The notes below the pieces were generated by a model that was not told the DNA's origin, made no database searches, and saw only the letters and a program-made list of their open reading frames with translations. Positions 37,727-48,120 of a stretch of DNA of 64,000 nt are shown here, piece after piece. Each line of letters opens with the position of its first letter. The stretch's first letter is position 1. Made by a program: the position numbers and the translations under genes. Location of the stretch: positions 10,732,556 through 10,796,555 of the forward strand of contig CM076261.1 of the NCBI GenBank assembly GCA_038380795.1. Direction: 5' to 3'. This stretch comes from Pyrocephalus nanus. Taxonomy: Eukaryota; Chordata; Aves; Passeriformes; Tyrannidae.

Positions 37727-38722
37727 CTAGATCATGGCACTCAGTGCCACATCCAGCCTCATCTTAAAAACCTCCAGGGATGGTGAATCCACCACCTCTC
37801 TGGACAGGCCATTCCAATGCCTGATCACTCTCTCTGTAAAGAACTTCTTTCTAATATCCAACTTAAACCTCCCCTGGCAGAGCTTAAGCCCATGCCCTCT
37901 TGTCTTATTGCTGATTGCCTGGGAGAAGAGACCGACCCCCACCTGGCTACAACCTCCTTTCAGGAAGTTGTAGAGGGTAATGAGGTCACCCCTGAGCCTC
38001 CTCTTCTTCAGACTAAACAACCCCAGATACCTCAGTCTCTCCTCACAGGACTTGTGCTCAAGTCCCTTCACCAGCCTCGTTGCTCTTCTCTGGACCTCCT
38101 CCAGCTCCTCAATATCTTTCCTGAACTGAGGGGCCCAGAACTGGACACAGCACTCCAGGTGTGGCCTCACCAGCGCTGAGTACAGGGGAAGGATCACTTC
38201 CCTGCTCCTGCTGGCCACACTGTTCTTGATGCAGGCCAGGATGCCATTGGCCTTCTTGGCCATCTGGGCACACTGCTGGCTCATGTTCAGCCTCCTGTCG
38301 ATCAGCACCCCCAGATCCCTTTCTGCCTGACTGCTCTCCAGCCACTCTGTGCCCAGCCTGTAGCGCTGCAGGGGGTTGTTGTGGCCAAAGTGCAGGACCC
38401 GGCACTTGGCCTTGTTGAACTTCATCCCATTGGAATCGGCCCAACTCTCCAGTCCATCCAGGTCCCTCTGCAGAGCCCTCCTGCCTTCCAGCAGATCGAC
38501 ACTCCCTCCTAACTTGGTGTTGTCTGCAAATTTGCTAATGATGGACTCCATCCCCTCATCTAAATCATCGATAAGGATGTTAAACAGGACTGGGCCCAGC
38601 ACTGATCCCTGGGGGACACCACTGGTGACTGGCCGCCAGCTGGATGCAGTCCCGTTCACCAGCACTCTCTGGGCCCGGCCATCCAGCCAGTTCTTAACCC
38701 AGCACAGAGTGCCTCTGTCCAA
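37727..38722 (-). pseudogene. CR1 ORF2 C-terminal reverse transcriptase fragment (331 codons)
   Basis: The longest open frame in the window, covering the second half of CR1 reverse transcriptase plus the conserved C-terminal domain. Residues 35-44 carry [10 protein letters not shown], a hallmark of LINE reverse transcriptases. Residues 65-68 read FADN where the family has FADD, so the second catalytic aspartate is replaced by asparagine (codon AAC, a single G-to-A change from GAC). The C-terminal block [20 protein letters not shown] follows at about residues 195-214. The frame ends in its natural place close to the element's 3' end. The intact enzyme would make cDNA from CR1 RNA at nicked chromosomal DNA. 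This copy lacks the N-terminal half in frame and has a mutated active site, so it is inactive. Confidence 0.93.
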
Positions 38723-38753
38723 GCCATGGGCTGCCAGCTTTTCCAGGAGTATA

Positions 38754-39200
38754 TTATGGAGACAGTGTCAAAGGCTTTGCTGAAGTCCAGATAGACACAT
38801 CTACAGCCTCCCCCTCATCCACCAGGCTGATCATCTGATCATAAAAGGAGATCAGATTGGTCAGACAGGACCCGCCCCTCCTAAACCGGTGCTGGCTGGG
38901 TCTGATCCCTTGTCCATCCTGTAGGTGCCATATGATTGCACTCAGGATGATCTGCTCCATAACCTTGCCAGGCACTGAGGTCAGGCTGACAGGCCTGGAG
39001 TTTCCCGGGTCTGCCCTGCAGCCCTTTTTGTAGATCGGAGTGACATTAGCCAGCTTCCAGTCATCTGGGACCTCCCCAGAGAGCCAGGACTGTTGGTAAA
39101 TGATGGAGAGCGGCTTGATAAGCTCTTCTGCCAGCTCCCTCATCACCCTAGGATGGATCCCACCTGGTCCCATGGACTTGTGTGGATCCAGGTGGCTCAC
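38754..39200 (-). pseudogene. CR1 ORF2 reverse transcriptase fingers fragment (148 codons)
   Basis: The upstream half of the same CR1 reverse transcriptase. It starts with the DPHKSMGPGGIHPRVMREL block and contains DDWKLANVTPIYKKG and RPVSLTSVPGKVMEQIIL, which form the RT finger motifs of CR1. It ends out of frame: near 38795-38799 one base is missing compared with other CR1 copies, so the motif-A aspartate region is read in the wrong frame. At least one further indel (between 38723 and 38753) separates it from the 331-codon fragment. Inactive. Confidence 0.9.
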
Positions 39201-40657
39201 TAAGTCACTGACTATTTCCTCCCGAAATATAGGGGGTCTATTTGGCTTCCTGTCCCTGTCTACCAGCTCCAGAGGCCAGTTGTCCTGAGGGCTACCTGTC
39301 CTACTGGTGAATACTGAGGCAAAGTAGGTGTTAAGTACCTCAGCCTTGAATTTTATTTCTGTGTGGAGAACCTGTCTTCATAGAGGATCCTGCATTACTG
39401 GGGAAAGTGAGAAGATGACATTTCAGGCACAGATTGCTTTGTGAGCTAAAGCACTGAATCCAAACACCAGCAAAATAGGTGAGGATTTCCAGTCTATTGA
39501 ACACCCCCTATCCCATTTGCACAGGGGTTATGTGCTCTGGGTGACCTTCTGTTCCTCAAAGCCATCTTTGTCATCCACCTTCAAAGCAGATTAACTTTGC
39601 TGACCTGTCGCTTTAGAGAGGATCTATGCAGTTAGAGTAGAGCTCCTGCTCTTTTAGGATTACAACACACAAATATATGACAACTTTGCCAGTATTTGTA
39701 ATTTCATGGTGAAAATATTTTCAGCTAGGGTAGAGGACGCAGACATTTTTTTCACATTTCTCTTTCCTAATTTGAGATGTTCAGTTGACCTTGAAAAGTT
39801 GTAGCTTCTCTGCCGTGTATTGGGGATAACACTGAGTTCCCAGGAAAAGATGGTAATGTCAGAAATTACAGCCTCATAAAACCCTTAATTCTCCTCATAA
39901 AAATAATATATAAAGTGGAGAACTATGAGGGTGCCTTACATATTGCACTGTCAGGTTTAGGAGCACTACAATAAAATTTACAATGCCTTTTTATTTGATA
40001 GTTGGTAAGAAAGAAAGAAAATCTAGCTTAAAAATTGCCATGCTATAAACAAGTGAGCTTTTCTGGGGCTGGAGGAAGGGTAGTGAGGAGCTTTAAATGC
40101 TGGGCTTTGGGGCTTTTACTACATCTTTAAAACAATGTTGCTAAGAATCCCAGATGTTCACTCCAGGTGAAGTTTTAAATACACAATCGGCTAAAATTTT
40201 GAAATTCTGCTCATTATGAACCAAATGCTTTTCTCAGAGTATTTGAGGATGCAGATAATGCAAATAACTTTAGGACCTCCTGAGAACACAATCACAGAGC
40301 ACAAAAAGAGCTGTTTTGGGCAGGAGGCAACAGATTAAATCCCAAGTGTGTTATGGCCAAGGGGAGTTTTCCTGCTGATACTAATGAAGGGAAGGTTTCA
40401 CCCAGTTTCCTTAGGAAAGTTTCATCACCTGTCTTCTGAGCATTGGTAATCATCTTCTTTGTTACCCCTTTCCATTCTGACTGTGACTTGCTTTCATGGT
40501 TAAAAGTCTAGTGCACCTCTCTGTGCCCAACACACAGAAAATATTGGTTCATTGCAACTCCCACCTAAAGGAACTGGTTCTCTAGTTTGAAATAGGCAAG
40601 GTCAGATTTCTGCTTCCAAATGCTGGCTAAAATAGTGGTAGCTGTAAAATGACAAAT

Positions 40658-40673
40658 ATGTCATATATGACAT
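40658..40673. repeat. Perfect 16-bp palindrome
   Basis: ATGTCATATATGACAT is its own reverse complement. A half-site, ATGAC, recurs immediately downstream. It could be a dimeric factor site (TGTCA...TGACA halves), but no partner elements are evident. Confidence 0.85.
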
Positions 40674-42640
40674 GACAAGCAAGTCTAAAAATATCCATTT
40701 TTCAACTTGAAGAATAGAATGTTCGCTACAATATTTTCTTAAAAGCTTCACTGAAGATGTTTTTTATGCAATATGTCATATAAAAACATGAGTTGAGTAT
40801 GCAGAATATGGAAATATATTAAAAGCAAACATAAATACAAGCATTCAAGGTCAAAAATAAGGGACGAACACAGAGGTGTTTTAAGAATAAATGAGAACAA
40901 TTCTTCTTTCCACTTCAGTCACTCATCTTAGACTGAATATTTTGCCTAGGAGGGACAGGCTTAGTCTTGTCATACTTTGCACAGCATTCTGTCCACCAGA
41001 AACTCCTGAAGGGTTAGGCATCTTGCACAAGGACTTTTCATTCTGACCTAGCTAGTGGCAGACTTTTACTGTGCAACTTTGTTGTTGGATTCAGTGACTG
41101 TGTGAAAATACATGTAGAATAGGGGTCACATACCATCTTTAGGATGGAAACTCTGAAATGCTGTAGTACCCCAGTGGTTTTGAAAGCTATAATTTGTATT
41201 TGTTTACTTGTTAAACTCTGGCTCATAGAAATAGCTCTATTTTTTCTTCATAGATTCACAGTGCTCTGGTAAATATTTTCATACATAGTTAAACCTTCAT
41301 CCAATATTATGTGGACAAAAAAAAAGTCTATCAAAAATCTAAAACAACCAGTTGTTGTTCTGGAAGGCAGCAGATTCTGAATATTTCACAGATGCCTTTC
41401 TCCCATTTGTTTGGTTTCATCACTTCTGTGGAAATAACTGAAACACATTTTCCAAGTCCTGTCAGCGCACTGGATCAGCACTCTGGTGGTAGATGAGTTT
41501 CAGTGTAATGGTGTCCAACAGGTGTGAAAGAACAGGATGGGGCTTTCAGTGGAGTGTTTTATGGGTGTCTACTAATTGCATTCTGCTTCTCCCAACACTT
41601 GCACAGGAATCTTACACACTTGTCATGTCTACAAGGTGTGGTAAAGGCTGGGAAATTGACCATCTGAAGAAAAACTGTCCTCTTCCTTCTGCACAGTCTG
41701 ACAGTTCACTTGTGGTCAGATGGATTTGTTTCCAAAGCCAGCAGGCAGCTATCAAACTGTGGCAGAGTTTGTATCCTCTTTCTGAACTTATACCTGTAAC
41801 TTTTTTTCTTATTTTTACAAAAGAAAGTTCTAATTACTTTAGTTTGTATTTATTATACTAAGGAAGATAACTTGTCACTTTTTTTTGTAAGGACTAGACT
41901 TTCAATAATTTCATTTTACCTCCAGTATGTTGAAAATGGCTTATAGAAGGGATTTAATCATGAACTTCTGCCTTTCCCTGTGAATTAGTGGTATGTTATT
42001 TGGCTAAAGTTCTTAAGCTTCTAGAGTAATTGAAATGTTGCGTTGAATCTTAAGAAGAATTAACTACTGATATTTTTAGAAAGTAAATTAAAGCTTTCCT
42101 ACTTTTCAGTAGATGGGACTTCTAAATTTCCTGTAAGAATTATATGCAGTGTCACTTTTAGAGAATGTTCTCAGCAATGCCAGCCTCCTAGATCTCCTTC
42201 ACATTATTTTGAATGAAATATATAAAAAAAACCCCAAACCCAGACCTAATTTTAGATTGCAACATTCTTCCATATAGTTGTTTTACTTAAACAGATGCAC
42301 AATTTTGCTGTGTGAGTATCAGAGTCATGCAGCATCTTAAGCAACCACGTTTTATATCAGCTATTGTCCCTAGACAGATATTAAAGCCTAATGATTTATT
42401 TTGGTCAAGCTTGTACATTAAGATATAAGCCTCTCAATGGAAAAAGAATATCAAAGAAAAGCATCTCTAAATATTGTTGAATATTCAGCTATAGCTACAT
42501 ACTGAAATGCTGAGATACTAGCATATATAACTATAGCTTTTGTTTCACCAACATTAATAAAATCAAAAAAGATTGCAAGAAATTCATGCATAAACTTAGA
42601 AATTCTTTCCAGCTAAAGCAAGAGGTACTCTAGAGAAAAG

Positions 42641-42660
42641 CAGCTATTGTAAAATAGCTG
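42641..42660. repeat. 8-bp inverted repeat (hairpin)
   Basis: CAGCTATT (42641-42648) and AATAGCTG (42653-42660) are exact reverse complements around the loop GTAA. Short enough to be chance. Confidence 0.7.
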
Positions 42661-43811
42661 TTTCAGAGAGGTAGATACTTGATTTTGTCAAATTTAAAAG
42701 TCCATCCTGCAAATAGCATGCTCAAAAAATAAATATTTAACATAGTAACTTCCCATGAAAAGGTCAGAAAATTATCTGATTATGAAATGTAAACCCAACA
42801 TTTTTATACTACTTTTATGTCAGCTGTTATGTTAGCCTGCTTTGTCAGTTAGAGAGAATTAAGAATAATCACATTTTTACTCCGAGTTAATTTACAGGAA
42901 GAGGAATAGAAAGATAGCTTGGCATTGCATGAATACTTTATACTTCTTTAGTCCTGATGAATTATTTTGTTAATATCCTTGTTGAATGATAAGGTTTTTC
43001 TGCAAGGCAAGAAAAAAAACCCACAAGCATTATCACCATATTTTATAGGAAACATGCCTTTTTTCTTGTTGCAAATACCTAGTCTGAATAGCAGAAGTAC
43101 TAACAAATTCCCTTTGTCTTTCAAAAATTATCAGGTTGTCACACTTTGGGGTGTAATAGATCCACACTGGAACATGTTGGTTGGGTAAAAGGAGGTGCAA
43201 CTGCTCTAGGATAGAGACTCTCCTACAGCATCTGAGCTCTGTCCCACTCACATAAAGTGATTTCTTTCTGGTGACGCCTGCAATGAACACAGATAAACCA
43301 CAAAGCATTTCTAGTCTCTTTACTATAAAAAAAGGCTTATTTCTCTTCTCCTTTGGCCATCTGTGTGAATTTCACACTGCTAGGATTATTATGAGAGAAT
43401 ATCCCTGTCAACTCTGCCCCTTTGAAGTCCTCTGTGGAACTCGATTCAAACTAAGAGAATAGCAAAAAAGTTTCCAATCATCCTAGATGACAATATCCTG
43501 CCATACTAGAAAGTTTGATCTAAAATGGAACATACTAGCTTACTGGAAAGAGAGCATAGGCAATGAATTATTCAGAGTTTCTAGTCAACAACCTTTTATA
43601 CTGTGTTCTATCCCAGGATAAATGGTTCAGACTCAAGTACTATATTTGTCAACAGTAAGCTAAACATGCTGCCCAAATCCCACACTGGCAGTGCTAAATT
43701 GCTTGTATATTGTTACGGTTGTCATTTAAGGCAGCTAAAGCACAATTCAGAGCGGGGCTGTCCCTGTGTTCCTAACTCATCCCCTTGTGTTTTCACTTTT
43801 CTTGATCTCAG

Positions 43812-43938
43812 AAAACCGGTGATGCTGCAAGAATTACTAGGGCTGCAACAACACCCGGGCACAAGGGATTCCATTAAGAAGAAGAGTACCAGTGATGGAG
43901 CATTAACTTTGGGTTTCTTTTATTTGTACATAATTTAA
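43812..43938 (+). other. Candidate terminal exon (unidentified)
   Basis: A pyrimidine-rich tract (CTTGTGTTTTCACTTTTCTTGATCTCAG, ending at 43811) makes a strong splice-acceptor context. The following 127 bp stay open and end in TAA at 43936-43938. The predicted tail includes KPVMLQELLGLQQHPGTRDS followed by IKKKSTSDGALTLGF. Local CpGs (ACCGGT, CCCGGG) are unusual for this background. An AATAAA lies about 225 bp downstream (44161-44166), as a last exon would need. I do not recognise the protein and no partner exon is identified. The alternative is a conserved non-coding block or chance. Confidence 0.25.
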
Positions 43939-44729
43939 AACGTTTCTTGCAGTCTTTTATTTCAGTGAGGTTATTTTAGAAATGCAAATCCCATGGCCAT
44001 GGATTGCAGATTGCAAAGAGATGAGTCTATTTCCCTGATGGGATACTTCAGATGACTCCATTAGACTTAAACCAGCAGGAAATTAACTCAGTATTATTAT
44101 TACACATACAGATTTTGTGCTTTTCTCTTGTTTCTTCAGTGTGTTGTATAAAGTATTAATAATAAAAAAATAATAAGATAAAATCAACTCCCATGACCTT
44201 GACATTTTTCTCCCCCAAAACATCTTTTAAATGCATAAGAGAGTATTTAGACATAGCTTTTGGGCACTTTAGTAACAGCAACATTGGTGCCATTCCACTA
44301 TGTTAAATAAAGACTGACTTAAAGCAGATCAAATTGGGACATTTGGTTCAGTCTTCAGACTTACAATCCTAAAAACACTGACCCTTTCAAGTGTGTTGCT
44401 AAATCTGCCATATCTTGATTTTTTTTGAGATCAACCAGCCCATATTTTTTCTTCTAACCATTGTTTAAAATAGTGTCACAGGCAGATGTAAAGGAAGATA
44501 TAAGTGTTTGGCCTCTTATAAAAGTAATGGTCTTATCATTTTGTTGGTGCCTACATTTGGCAGTGCTTAATTTCTATTTCCTTTTTGAAAAGTTCTTCTC
44601 TATGAATTCGTTCATTCAGAATCAAGCACCCAGCTTCCTATCTTAATAGGTTTTTTCCCTTCACCTCAGGTTATTTTTATTTTAAAAATATTCATAGATT
44701 GATGTGTATTGGAGCCAAGAGTTACTGGA

Positions 44730-44810
44730 CCAATCAGTTCTTAACAGATATACTCAGACACTTTGGTTGTTACTGCGGTAACCCCCTCCCCACCACTTAT
44801 TACTATAAAA
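44730..44810 (+). promoter_or_regulatory. CCAAT/CACCC/TATA promoter-like module
   Basis: CCAATCAG (44730-44737), a GTTAC-TGCG-GTAAC inverted repeat (44769-44782), a C-rich ACCCCCTCCCCACC stretch (44781-44794) and TATAAAA (44804-44810) occur in the order and spacing of an RNA polymerase II core promoter or a retroviral U3. No recognisable gene or LTR body lies downstream. An old LTR is a possible alternative. Confidence 0.35.
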
Positions 44811-45810
44811 CCCAAATGTATTATCTTACCATGTTGTTGCATCAGTCATATGTCAGTTTTTGTGGTGTGAATTACTAGAGCTGGAGAGAACTCTGATCTT
44901 TCTCTTGTGTGACGGAATTGCATATGCCTTTATCATTTCCACAAGGTGCTCATTACATTGTCTGCAATTCTTCGTAATGGTTATGTTTCTGCTTCCTTTT
45001 CTCAGATGCGCTTCTATTCTATAGATGGCTTTGCATTTTGAGTACTTACATCTAACTTTTGAAAATACCTGTTTAAAGATGTTAAAATTCATCCCAGTTT
45101 TACTGATACAAATTTCTCATAATTTTTCTGAAACACTCCCCATCATATTATAATAAAAAGATCCATAAAGAATAAAATGCTTATATATATATTGATCTCA
45201 AGAACACAATGTGAAATTATTCTGCACAAAATGTGAAAAATATCCATGCTTATCTATTCAAAAATAATGAAATTTCTAATAGTTAAGATATGAATATTAG
45301 GCAATGCCAGAGCTGACTCTGATTTATCTCTATGTACGTGTTACTCTAATTATAGCAGGATTGTACTTGATAAAAATATTTTATAAATATCAATCAGTCT
45401 TCCATGTGCTGGTACCCCATGTCAGCAAACACAGAGGCAGCAGATACAGACCAGATGGCCTAACTAGGAATGTGTTGTTTACAAAAATTTGTGTGGTTTC
45501 ATTGTGTGTTGTGAATGTGTAAACCTGGTCCATATTCCTACAGGCAATAGTTATCCATTTTTGTCTAATTTTTAGTAGTTAGTTTACACTGATGGTACTA
45601 GTTTTGGTATTGAGACCATTATTAATATGATAAATTCCCTCACTGCAAGAATAAAAATTAGTTTCATTTTGCATATTTTGCTCCAAACTTCAAAAAGTAG
45701 TTTTGTCAATCAAAGCAAATATCTGGTTTTGGCTTATACTGCATGCTCAGTATGAAACTAAGTCATCTCTAGAAGACACAGTGGTCTCCTGGTTTAGTTC
45801 TTATTTTAGA

Positions 45811-48120
45811 ATCACAGTCACAGAAATGTTGAGGCTTGAAGTTACCTCTGATTAGCCAGTGTCACTGCTCAAGCAGGGTCAGCTAGATCAGTTTGCCTAT
45901 TACTATGTCCAGCTGAGTTTTGAGTATACATGGATGTAGACTCCACAACCTCAAATAGCAACCTGTTCTAGAGCTTGACCACTCCCAAAGTAAAACAGTT
46001 GTTTCTTATATTTAAGAGATTTTTTTTTATTGCAAATTGTGCCCCTTGCCATTTGTCTTTTCAATGGGCTTTTCAAAAGTCTGAATCCTTATTAATTTTC
46101 TCACATCAGTTATTTATACACATTGGTAAGATTCCCCTGAGCTCTCTCTTCTCCAGGCTGAACAGTCTTGGCTGTCTCAGCCTCTCATATAACTGATGTT
46201 CCACAGTCTTGATCATCTTCATGGCCAAATTTGTTGGATTTGCTCCAGTATGTTCATGTCTCTCTCTCTTGTACTGGGTAGACAAGAACTGGACCCAACA
46301 CTGTGGATGGATTTCACCAGATCTGAGTAGATTGCTTCCTTCAACTTGCTGGTGCTAGTGCAGCTCAGTATACTGTTGGCCATTTTTGCTGCAAGACACA
46401 CTTCCGGCTCACGGTCAACTTGCAGTTCACAAGGACACCAGATCTTTTCCGCTAAGCTGTTTTCCAGCTAGGCAGGTGCAGCCCAGCATGCCATTGGTTT
46501 ATTTCTTCCCTAATGCAGAACTTGAAGTCACACTCCAGTGACTCCATCCAGATAAACTTTATGCTGTTGATCACAACCCATCATCTTTGCCATATTGCAG
46601 TCTACCTCCCTTCCCATTTGCACATTCTATACTTCTTCAGTTTGCCTATGACGTTCTTTGTTACTGGATACAGTAAGAGAAACCTTATTAAAATCAACAT
46701 CCATTGCTTTCTTATCATCCACTGAGCAAGTCATCTTACTGTAGAAGACTATCAAGTTGATTAAGCATAATTCCATCTTCATAAATCCATACTGGTTACT
46801 TCTCATCACCTTCTTGCCTTTATGGGTTTCCAGGACTGGTGCTTCATTCTCTTCTCGTCAAGATAAAGTTGACCTCCCTGTAGTTACCTGGCACTACCTT
46901 TTTGCTTTTTTTGAAAACATAAGTGACATTTGTTATCTTCAAGACCTCAGGAACCTCCCCAGATCACCACAACCCTTCAAAGACAGTCAAGAGTTGTCTC
47001 ACAATGACATCTGTGAGTTTTCTCAGCACTTGTGGGGGCATCCTCGTGGGTCCCATGGACTTGCACCTGTCCAGTTCATTTGAATCTCTTCTATCCAGAT
47101 ATTCCTTCAAGTTCTCTTTGCTCCAGACTTTCCCAGCATATGGGATTACTGAAGTCCAGTGTTAACGGTAAAGATTGTGTAAAAGAAGGTGTTAAGTACC
47201 TTGATCTTTTCCATGTCTTTTGTGACAATGTCCCAGCTCCATTCAGTAAAGGGCTTAAGTTTTCCCTTGTCTTCCCATTGCTGTTGATATATATGCAGAT
47301 ATTCTTCCTGTTGCTTTTCGTGTCCCTCATCAGATTTGATGCCAGAAGGCTTTTGGCTTTCCTGCTACCATCCCTACTTACTCATGGTTTCTCTATATTC
47401 CTCAAAGGTTGCCTGTGTTTTTCACACTTCCTTTTTATGTCTGTGTTTAGATGAGTGCTTTTTGTTCATGCCTCCAGGCTTCTTGCTGCCTTTGCTTGAT
47501 TTTCTGCTCATTGGGATAGACAATTTGTCAGCTTGGAGGAGGTGATCTTTGAAAATCAGCCAAGTATCCTGCATAGCTCTTCCCTCCTGGAATGCTTGCC
47601 AGAGCTGTACCCCATAAAACTCTTCTGGATAGATTCCTGAAGAGGACAAACTCTGCTGTGCTGAAGTCCAAGGGTGTATTCTGATTTTTAGTTAGTCCCT
47701 CCTCTCAGAACCCTGAGCACCATCTCATGTCACTGCTGCAAGTTTGCCCCTGATAGTCACATCTCTGATGAATTCTAATGTGCTTGTGAGAATCTGATTC
47801 AGCTGAGCATCTCGGCTTCCTGGTTCCTTGATCACTCATGTGAGAAAGTTGCTTCCACTACAATCCAGAAAGCTCTTGGATTGGATGTGCTGTATTGATG
47901 GAATAGTAAATATCTCCTATGATCACCGAGACTATAAATGAGAGGTTCACTCCTGTAGTTTGTAGAAGGCCTCATCTACTTCTGCATCAGGGAGTCTGTA
48001 GAAGAAGCACATCACAACATCACCATGTTGCTGTGCCTGCTAATTTTGATCCATACGGTTTCAACTATCTTCTTTCAGGTACAGATCCACATGTGCTGTG
48101 ACTTACAGGAATAAAAGCTT
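45811..48120 (-). mobile_element. CR1 LINE, old and long copy
   Basis: About 2.3 kb of strongly diverged CR1 in reverse orientation. The 3' end is the decayed TTAGAATCACAGTCACAGAA at about 45809. Characteristic blocks include the reverse complements of the TCAGCCTGGAGAAGAGAG motif (about 46148-46165), of the RT finger region (GGGTCCCATGGACTTGCACC on the plus strand at about 47047-47066), and of the linker before it. The RT region is shredded by stops and indels, and no catalytic motif survives in a long frame. It is more decayed than the copies at 23166 and 37641 and may extend a little beyond 48120, where I lose the trail. Confidence 0.85.

Larger units (their letters stand above)
37641..39347 (-). 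mobile_element. CR1 LINE, best-preserved copy in the window
   Basis: About 1.7 kb of CR1 in reverse orientation. The 3' terminus at 37641 is the reverse complement of the ATTCTATGATTC end, followed by the GGTTGGAAGAGATC block. The 5' truncation is near 39347, after the GCAAAGTAGGTGTTAAGTAC segment. The minus strand contains the reverse transcriptase and C-terminal region in two large open pieces (38754-39200 and 37727-38722). The endonuclease and ORF1 are missing. Its GC content is clearly above the flanks, which are very AT-rich. The first 190 bp or so match the fragment at 56245-56437, which is therefore the same subfamily. Confidence 0.96.
39348..45810. other. Unique non-coding sequence
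   Basis: A long interval without recognisable transposons. Features inside it are listed separately: a 16-bp palindrome (40658-40673), a short inverted repeat (42641-42660), an exon candidate (43812-43938) and a promoter-like module (44730-44810). The 122-codon frame at 41493-41861 (+) has no family match. Confidence 0.5.

Noticed and set aside
37817..38783. Open frames of 111-135 codons overlapping the CR1 in other frames
   Set aside because: They are antisense or shifted-frame shadows of the CR1 reverse transcriptase.
46757..47454. Plus-strand frames of 108-140 codons
   Set aside because: They lie antisense within the old CR1 at 45811-48120.
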